Positions 59,313-64,000 of a stretch of DNA of 64,000 nucleotides are shown here, piece after piece. The position numbers were made by a program, and so were the translations under genes. Each line of letters opens with the position of its first letter. The stretch's first letter is position 1. The notes under the pieces were generated by a model. It made no database searches. It was given only the letters and a program-made list of their open reading frames with translations, and was not told where the DNA came from. Origin of the DNA: Pontibacter litorisediminis (GTDB lineage: Bacteria > Bacteroidota > Bacteroidia > Cytophagales > Hymenobacteraceae); assembly GCF_029360645.1 (NCBI RefSeq), contig NZ_JARDUA010000002.1:744001-808000 (forward strand), in the 5' to 3' direction.

Positions 59313-59921
59313 ATGCGTGCATTACTGTTGATAGATATACAGAATGATTTTCTGCCCGGGGGTGCGTTGGCTGTGCCGGAAGGCGATGCCATCCTCCCGG
59401 TGGTGAACAGGCTGCAAGGCCAGTTTGACCTGGTGATAGCGACGCAGGACTGGCACCCGCCGCAGCATAAGAGCTTTGCCTCGCAGCACTCCGGCAAGAA
59501 GGCGTTTGAGGTGACAGCGCTAAATGGCCTGGAACAAGTGCTTTGGCCCGACCATTGTGTGCAAGGCACGCCAGGCGCTGAGTTCTCGGCGGAGCTGGAG
59601 CAGCATCGCGTGGAGGCCATCTTCAGAAAGGGCACCGACCCGGAGGTAGACAGCTACAGCGGCTTTTATGACAACGGCTACCGTAAAAGTACCGGCCTTG
59701 CCGGCAGCCTTAGGGGCAAGGGCGTGACCGAGGTATACCTGGCCGGTCTTGCAGCCGACTACTGCGTTTATTTCTCCGCCAAGGATGCCCTGAAAGAAGG
59801 CTTTAAGGTATATTACCTGGAAGATGCGGTGCGCGCCATCAGCCCTGCAGGGTATGAGCAGGCTAAGGCCGACCTTGCGGCGCGCGGGGCGCAGATCATC
59901 CAAAGCCACGCACTACTCTAG
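59313..59921 (+). CDS. pncA: Nicotinamidase
   Basis: A 202-residue cysteine hydrolase turning nicotinamide to nicotinate for NAD salvage. The catalytic triad is D8 (LLIDIQNDF), K106 (FRKGTD) and C151 (GLAADYCVYF); metal ligands fit D46, H48 and H52 in DWHPPQH. It starts 9 bp after the helicase stop, so the two genes may be co-transcribed. A very strong symmetric terminator follows. Confidence 0.94.
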   Translation: MRALLLIDIQNDFLPGGALAVPEGDAILPVVNRLQGQFDLVIATQDWHPPQHKSFASQHSGKKAFEVTALNGLEQVLWPDHCVQGTPGAEFSAELEQHRVEAIFRKGTDPEVDSYSGFYDNGYRKSTGLAGSLRGKGVTEVYLAGLAADYCVYFSAKDALKEGFKVYYLEDAVRAISPAGYEQAKADLAARGAQIIQSHALL

Positions 59922-59928
59922 CATAGCA

Positions 59929-59983
59929 CATCAGCAAACAAAAAAGCCACCTGCCCGACAGGTGGCTTTTTTGTTTGCTGATG
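59929..59983. terminator. Symmetric terminator with 25-bp perfect stem
   Basis: 59929-59953 pairs without mismatch with 59959-59983, loop CCCGA. Matching A and T runs flank the G/C core in both directions, although the next gene is co-directional. Confidence 0.92.
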
Positions 59984-60244
59984 CCCTGGTAAGGCAACTT
60001 TAAGCACGTATTACGGCGTTTTACTGCACTTACATTTGTTGTTATATAATTTATCAAATGAATATTCTACCATTTATATATTAAGTTCACCCGATTTTGC
60101 GTTATCTTTCCGAGACACAGAGCTTTTAGGGAAAGGATAGGTGCAACGGCCTGAGGTATCTAGGAGAAGTGAAGACCTGAAAGTATGGGCGTAGGCCAGC
60201 TTATGCCCGGTGGATTGTAGCATACTCACTTAACCTAACGATAC
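59984..60244. other. Intergenic region before the barrel gene
   Basis: About 260 bp, A/T-rich at first. TATCTTTC near 60101 is a near-match to the -7 box. I see no gene or strong hairpin. Confidence 0.5.
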
Positions 60245-62704
60245 ATGAAACAAACCGTACTACTGGCCTTGTGCCTATTGCTCTGTTCTATCTCCTGGGC
60301 CCAAGACCCGGCCACCGGCTCCATCAAAGGGGTGGTGGTAGACTCCGCCAACCAAGCCCCACTGAGCTATGTAACCGTGGTGGTAAGCCCGCCAGACAAA
60401 GACGAAGTCCTGAAAACCACATTTACCCAAGCCGACGGCAGCTTTGAGTTTACCGGGTTGCCACTGGCTCCTTACAAGCTTATACTTAACTACATGGGCT
60501 ACAAACCTTTCTCGATGAAGGTACCGGCACTCGAAGCCGGCAAGCCAGCGGACTTGGGTAAATTAAGTGTAGCCAGCTTGGCCAAGCAACTGCAGGAGGT
60601 GGAGGTGACAGCCGAGAAGATGCTCATCACCCAGGACATCGACAAGATCAGCTATAACGTGGAGTTTGACCCGGAGAGCAAAACAGTATCGGCCCTGGAC
60701 ATGCTGCGTAAGGTGCCTATGCTCAGCCTCGACTCTGAGGACAACATACAGCTGAATGGCAGCAGCAACTATAAGGTGCTGGTAAACGGCCGCAACTCCA
60801 CCCTGTTTGCCCGCAGCCCGAAGGATGTGTTCAGGAGCATGCCCGCCAGTAGCATCAAGCGCATCGAGGTGATCACCGACCCGCCTGCCAAGTATGATGC
60901 CGAGGGCGTCGGCGGCATACTTAACGTAATTACGCATGACGAGCCGTCCAACGGCTACAACGGCAGTGTGCATCTATCGCAAACGACCCCCGATAGCCGC
61001 TTTGGTTCGGCCAACATCAGAGCAAAGATGGGCAAATTCGGCATCTCGGCCTATGGGGGCAGCAACAGGTTTACCAGCCCTACCGCTAACAATAGCTTTG
61101 AGCGGCTGGACAAGAACACCGGCACCCGGTTACTGCAGCAAAGCGAGGGCAACAGCGAGAGCCGGTTCAGCTACCTGGACAGCGAGATGAGCTACGAGAT
61201 TGACACGCTCAACCTGGTGTCTGCCAAGTTTAGCATCAACAGAAGTGAGTGGGAGCAACTGGGCCTGCAGACAGTGGACCAGCTGAACGCCATCGGAAAC
61301 CTGACGCAGGCATTTAACCGCAACCAGAACGGCATTGGCCAATGGGGCAGCATGGAAGCAGGCCTGGATTACCAGCACACCTTCAAGCGCAACAAAAACC
61401 AATTGCTCACGCTCTCTTACAAGATCGGCGATAACATTAACCGCGGTGAAACCGAGCTTGCCTTTGAGGAGATTCTAAACTACCGCGGCCCCTCCGATAC
61501 CCGCACCCTGAACGACGGCAAATCCGTGGAGCAGACCATGCAGGTAGATTACGTGCATCCCATTGAGAAGCACACCCTGGAAGTAGGCGCCAAAACCATA
61601 CTTCGTGATAACGGCAGCGACTACTTTTACCGCAACTACAACGACGAGACCAAGACCTTTGAAGAGGTGCCTGAGCTGAGCAACGAGTTCGATTATAACC
61701 AGGATATTTATGCGGCCTATACTTCCGCGAGCCTGCGCTACGACAAATGGTGAATACGCGCCGGAACACGCCTGGAGCGGACCGTGGTGGATGCCAACTT
61801 CAAATCATCCAAGTCGGTGGCGGAGCAGGATTACCTGAATCTGATCCCCAGCCTGACGCTGACACGCACCCTAAAGAACATGGCCAGCCTGAAAGTCTCC
61901 TACACGCAGCGCATCGAGCGGCCCAGCCTGTGGTACCTGAACCCGTACGTGAACCGCCAGAACGAGAAGGCCATATCCTACGGTAACCCGAAGCTGGAGG
62001 CAGCCACCAGCCATGTATTCAGCCTGGGCCACAGCATGTTCAAAAACAGCAACTCGCTTAACAGCACGCTAACCCACAGCTTTACAAACAACGCCATACA
62101 GAACTACACCACCTATAACCCATCCGACTCGGTTAGTACCACCACCTTTGGCAACATTGGCCGCAACAGCACCACCACCCTCTCGCTCAACGGCAACTTT
62201 ACGCTATTCAAGAAGCTGAGCCTGAGCCTGAATGGATCCCTGTCGTACAGCCAGCTAAGCGGCAACATAGATGGCAAAAATTTGGAGAACAATGGGGTGA
62301 GCGGCTACATGTACAGCTACGCCAGCTACCGCTTCGAGAAGAACTGGCGCGCCAGCATTAACGCCGGCTACTATGCGCCAAGGGTGCTGCTGCAAGGCCG
62401 CTCAAACGGGCAGCTCTGGAGCGGCTTCTCTGTGAGCAAGGATTTCCTGAAGGATCAGAAGGCAAGCCTCAGTTTATCAATACAGAATCCTTTTAATAAG
62501 TACTTTACCGGCTACAGCGACCTGAGCGGGCAAAACTTTGACCAGCGCAGCGAATACACCTACCAGCGCCGCCGCATTAGTCTTGGCTTCAGCTACAAGT
62601 TCGGCAAGCTGAAAGAAGACATCAAACGCACCAAGCGCGGCATCAAGAACGATGACCTGAAAAGCGGCGGCGGGGACACCGGCGGCGGTGGGGGCGGTAA
62701 CTAA
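60245..62704 (+). pseudogene. Outer-membrane beta-barrel (TonB-receptor-like) protein broken by in-frame TGA
   Basis: Signal peptide MKQTVLLALCLLLCSISW, then AQ; a CarboxypepD_reg-like domain (about 25-105: GSIKGVVVDSANQAPLSYVT), a plug-like region (VGGILNVITHDEPS) and a long barrel of the OMP_b-brl_3 type. The frame is stopped by TGA at 61751-61753, right after RYDKW, and the same frame then resumes at once (IRAGTRLERTVVDANF) to a natural end at 62704. Total length without the stop is 819 codons, normal for the family. Both halves keep full coding character, so the change is recent, a sequencing error, or read through. A Ser codon is expected there. Confidence 0.82.
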
Positions 62705-62833
62705 GCCTGTGCGGCAAGCGCCAGGGCTGCTGGTTATACTTCTGAAGAGTACACAGCCCCTCTACTTCGTGGTTGCATCCTGAGCTCACCTGTAAAGCGG
62801 AGGGCGTTATTCGAAGTAACCCTGCTCTTCTAC

Positions 62834-62882
62834 TAAAACAGAAAGCCGCCGGCACTTAGGGTGCCGGCGGCTTTCTGTTTTA
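62834..62882. terminator. Symmetric terminator with 22-bp perfect stem
   Basis: 62834-62855 pairs with 62861-62882, loop TTAGG. It separates the convergent barrel gene and menA. Confidence 0.92.
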
Positions 62883-62893
62883 GGTTAGCCAGG

Positions 62894-63829
62894 CTACAGC
62901 ACCTGCCCCAGCCCAAACAACAGCACAAACAGCAGCGTGGTCATGGCCATTTGCTTTAAGTAAGGATCTAGCTCCCTTGAGGTCTGCTTGCGCCACACGT
63001 TTAGGCCGTTTACCAGCACCAGCGGCAGGGCAAGTATAAACAGCCACTGCCACGGACTCTCGTAGTTCAGCAGCACGTAGGCAAAAGCGCTTAGAACACC
63101 GCCCGCCAGAAGTATAAGGTGATACACGCGCGCCTTCTTTGGCCCTAGGCGCACAGGTATAGAGCGCTTGCCGGCCAGCACATCAGAGCTGATGTCGCGG
63201 ATGTTGTTGACGTTGAGCACGGCGGTAGAGAAGAAGCCGCAGACCAGCGCCGGAAGTATAACCGTAGGCTCCAGCGTCTGCGCCTGCAGAAAGTAAGTGC
63301 CCAGCACGCCCACCAGCCCAAAAAAGGTAAACACGAAAATATCGCCCAAGCCGGCATAGCCATAGGGCTTATCGCCGGCGGTGTAGTTGATGGCCGCCCA
63401 GATAGAGGCCAGCCCCAGCACCAGAAATAGCAGGAACAGCAGCATGCCCTCGGCACCAAAAGCCACCCACAGCAGCCCCAGCCCCGACACCAGCGAGAGC
63501 AGGCTGAACACCAGCATCCCCTTTTTCATCTGTTCGGCCTGTATGTGCCCCGCCTGCACGGCGCGCATCGGCCCTTCCCGGTGCACACTGTCGGCCCCGT
63601 GCTTGGAGTCGCCGTAATCGTTGGCCAGGTTGGAGAGGATCTGCAAAAAAAGCGTGGTGAGCACGCAGAGGCCTACCACGGCGGCATTAAAATACCCGTT
63701 GGCAGCCGCCATAAAGCCGCCCATGCTGATACAGGAAAGGGCCAAGGGCAGGGTGCGTGGCCTAAAAGCCGAAATCCAGGCCTTCGCCAGGCCTGGATTT
63801 TGGGTACTAGTTTGTGGGGATGTATTCAA
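62894..63829 (-). CDS. menA: 1,4-dihydroxy-2-naphthoate polyprenyltransferase
   Basis: A 311-residue UbiA-superfamily membrane enzyme that attaches the prenyl tail in menaquinone synthesis. The first Asp-rich motif is NLANDYGDSKHGAD (67-80) and the second is NNIRDISSDVLAG near 200; about nine helices. This fits MenA rather than UbiA or protohaem farnesyltransferase. Menaquinone is the electron acceptor of the Complex I subunits coded at 28-37 kb. The gene stands alone here. Confidence 0.93.
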   Translation of the reverse strand: MNTSPQTSTQNPGLAKAWISAFRPRTLPLALSCISMGGFMAAANGYFNAAVVGLCVLTTLFLQILSNLANDYGDSKHGADSVHREGPMRAVQAGHIQAEQMKKGMLVFSLLSLVSGLGLLWVAFGAEGMLLFLLFLVLGLASIWAAINYTAGDKPYGYAGLGDIFVFTFFGLVGVLGTYFLQAQTLEPTVILPALVCGFFSTAVLNVNNIRDISSDVLAGKRSIPVRLGPKKARVYHLILLAGGVLSAFAYVLLNYESPWQWLFILALPLVLVNGLNVWRKQTSRELDPYLKQMAMTTLLFVLLFGLGQVL

Positions 63830-63889
63830 TTTCTGTTGATGCTAAAAACTGGCTGCTCTTACGCGCCACAAGAGCTAGGGCCTATAAAA

Positions 63890-63912
63890 GGCAAAAGCGG
63901 ACGCTTGGGCCA
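63890..63912. repeat. REP-like palindrome, copy 4
   Basis: GGCAAAAGCGGACGCTTGGGCCA, a diverged member of the family seen at 34711. It lies between menA and the partial gene at the right edge. Confidence 0.55.
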
Positions 63913-63921
63913 GATAAAATA

Positions 63922-64000
63922 TTATTGCTTGATCGCGCTCAGCAGCTCCTCGTCCATCGGCTTCACTTTGGATGGGTAAAAGGCTACCACCTTGCCATCC
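63922..64000 (-). CDS. Glutathione-peroxidase-like protein, C-terminal end only
   Basis: The minus-strand frame ending at TAA (63922-63924) reads DGKVVAFYPSKVKPMDEELL, then SAIKQ, to the edge of the window. The 'DGKVV..F.S..KP...L..AI' pattern is typical of glutathione/thioredoxin peroxidases. The rest lies outside, so the call is tentative. Confidence 0.5.
   Translation of the reverse strand, partial: DGKVVAFYPSKVKPMDEELLSAIKQ

Noticed and set aside
60120..60240. Possible riboswitch before the barrel gene
   Set aside because: G-rich stretches are present but I could not find a consistent fold or a known aptamer motif.

Overview
The window looks like chromosomal DNA of a GC-rich member of the Bacteroidota, most likely Cytophagales / Hymenobacteraceae (Pontibacter-like). 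This is an inference from three things. Promoters follow the Bacteroidota pattern TTG-N19/20-TAnnTTTG, best seen at the three tRNA genes. Most genes lack a Shine-Dalgarno sequence. The gene content fits: ClC channel with GVEA motif, DUF4168, SPW, DUF5687 exporter, paired amidohydrolases, MenA and a purF-like gene behind nuo. I see no prophage, CRISPR array or intact transposase.

Layout. 1-9.9 kb: truncated BCCT transporter and a tandem universal stress protein, MarC, a small M50-type peptidase, a BrkB-like protein, ClC channel, DUF4168, YceI, aldo/keto reductase. 10-19.4 kb: ElaA-type acetyltransferase, repeat island A, Bcr/CflA efflux pump, DUF3820, RluE-like pseudouridine synthase, lipoprotein-GNAT-porin run, gluconokinase, HTH regulator, META lipoprotein and a disordered Arg/Gly/Tyr-rich protein. 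19.7-26.1 kb: PhoD phosphatase, two amidohydrolases, repeat island B. 26.1-37.3 kb, minus strand: nuoH - CoA-type NUDIX - nuoI - nuoJ - nuoK - nuoL - nuoM - nuoN - purF, i.e. most of the Complex I membrane arm plus NuoI, without nuoA-G. 37.4-41.5 kb: methionine aminopeptidase, a YgiB/YgiC-like pair, repeat island C, glutamate racemase. 41.8-48.4 kb: RDD and SPW membrane proteins, ABC-F ATPase, a secreted protein with CotH-kinase-like motifs, a lipoprotein phosphodiesterase, and phenylalanine hydroxylase behind a tyrosine-rich leader ORF and a terminator. 48.6-57.5 kb: SH3-domain protein, two tRNA-Lys, an ABC exporter, tRNA-Leu, CoA transferase, YebC and a 28-codon ORF. 57.8-64 kb: DEAD-box helicase, nicotinamidase, an outer-membrane barrel gene broken by an in-frame TGA, menA, and the end of a glutathione-peroxidase-like gene.

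Three signals are not explained by ordinary gene annotation. (1) The heptamer AAGTATA / TATACTT occurs about 90 times by eye in coding and intergenic DNA, against roughly 5-8 expected; some copies form inverted pairs inside terminators, as DNA-uptake sequences do. (2) A ~210-250 bp intergenic element occurs three times with a conserved stem, a possible pseudoknot, compensatory base changes and an ATGA/GTGA at a fixed point; it resembles ORF-less HEARO / omega-RNA elements. (3) The leader upstream of the phenylalanine hydroxylase encodes 10 Tyr in 18 codons and is followed by an intrinsic terminator, which suggests tyrosine-sensing attenuation of a tyrosine-forming enzyme.

All counts, alignments and foldings were done by eye from the sequence; no search was run.
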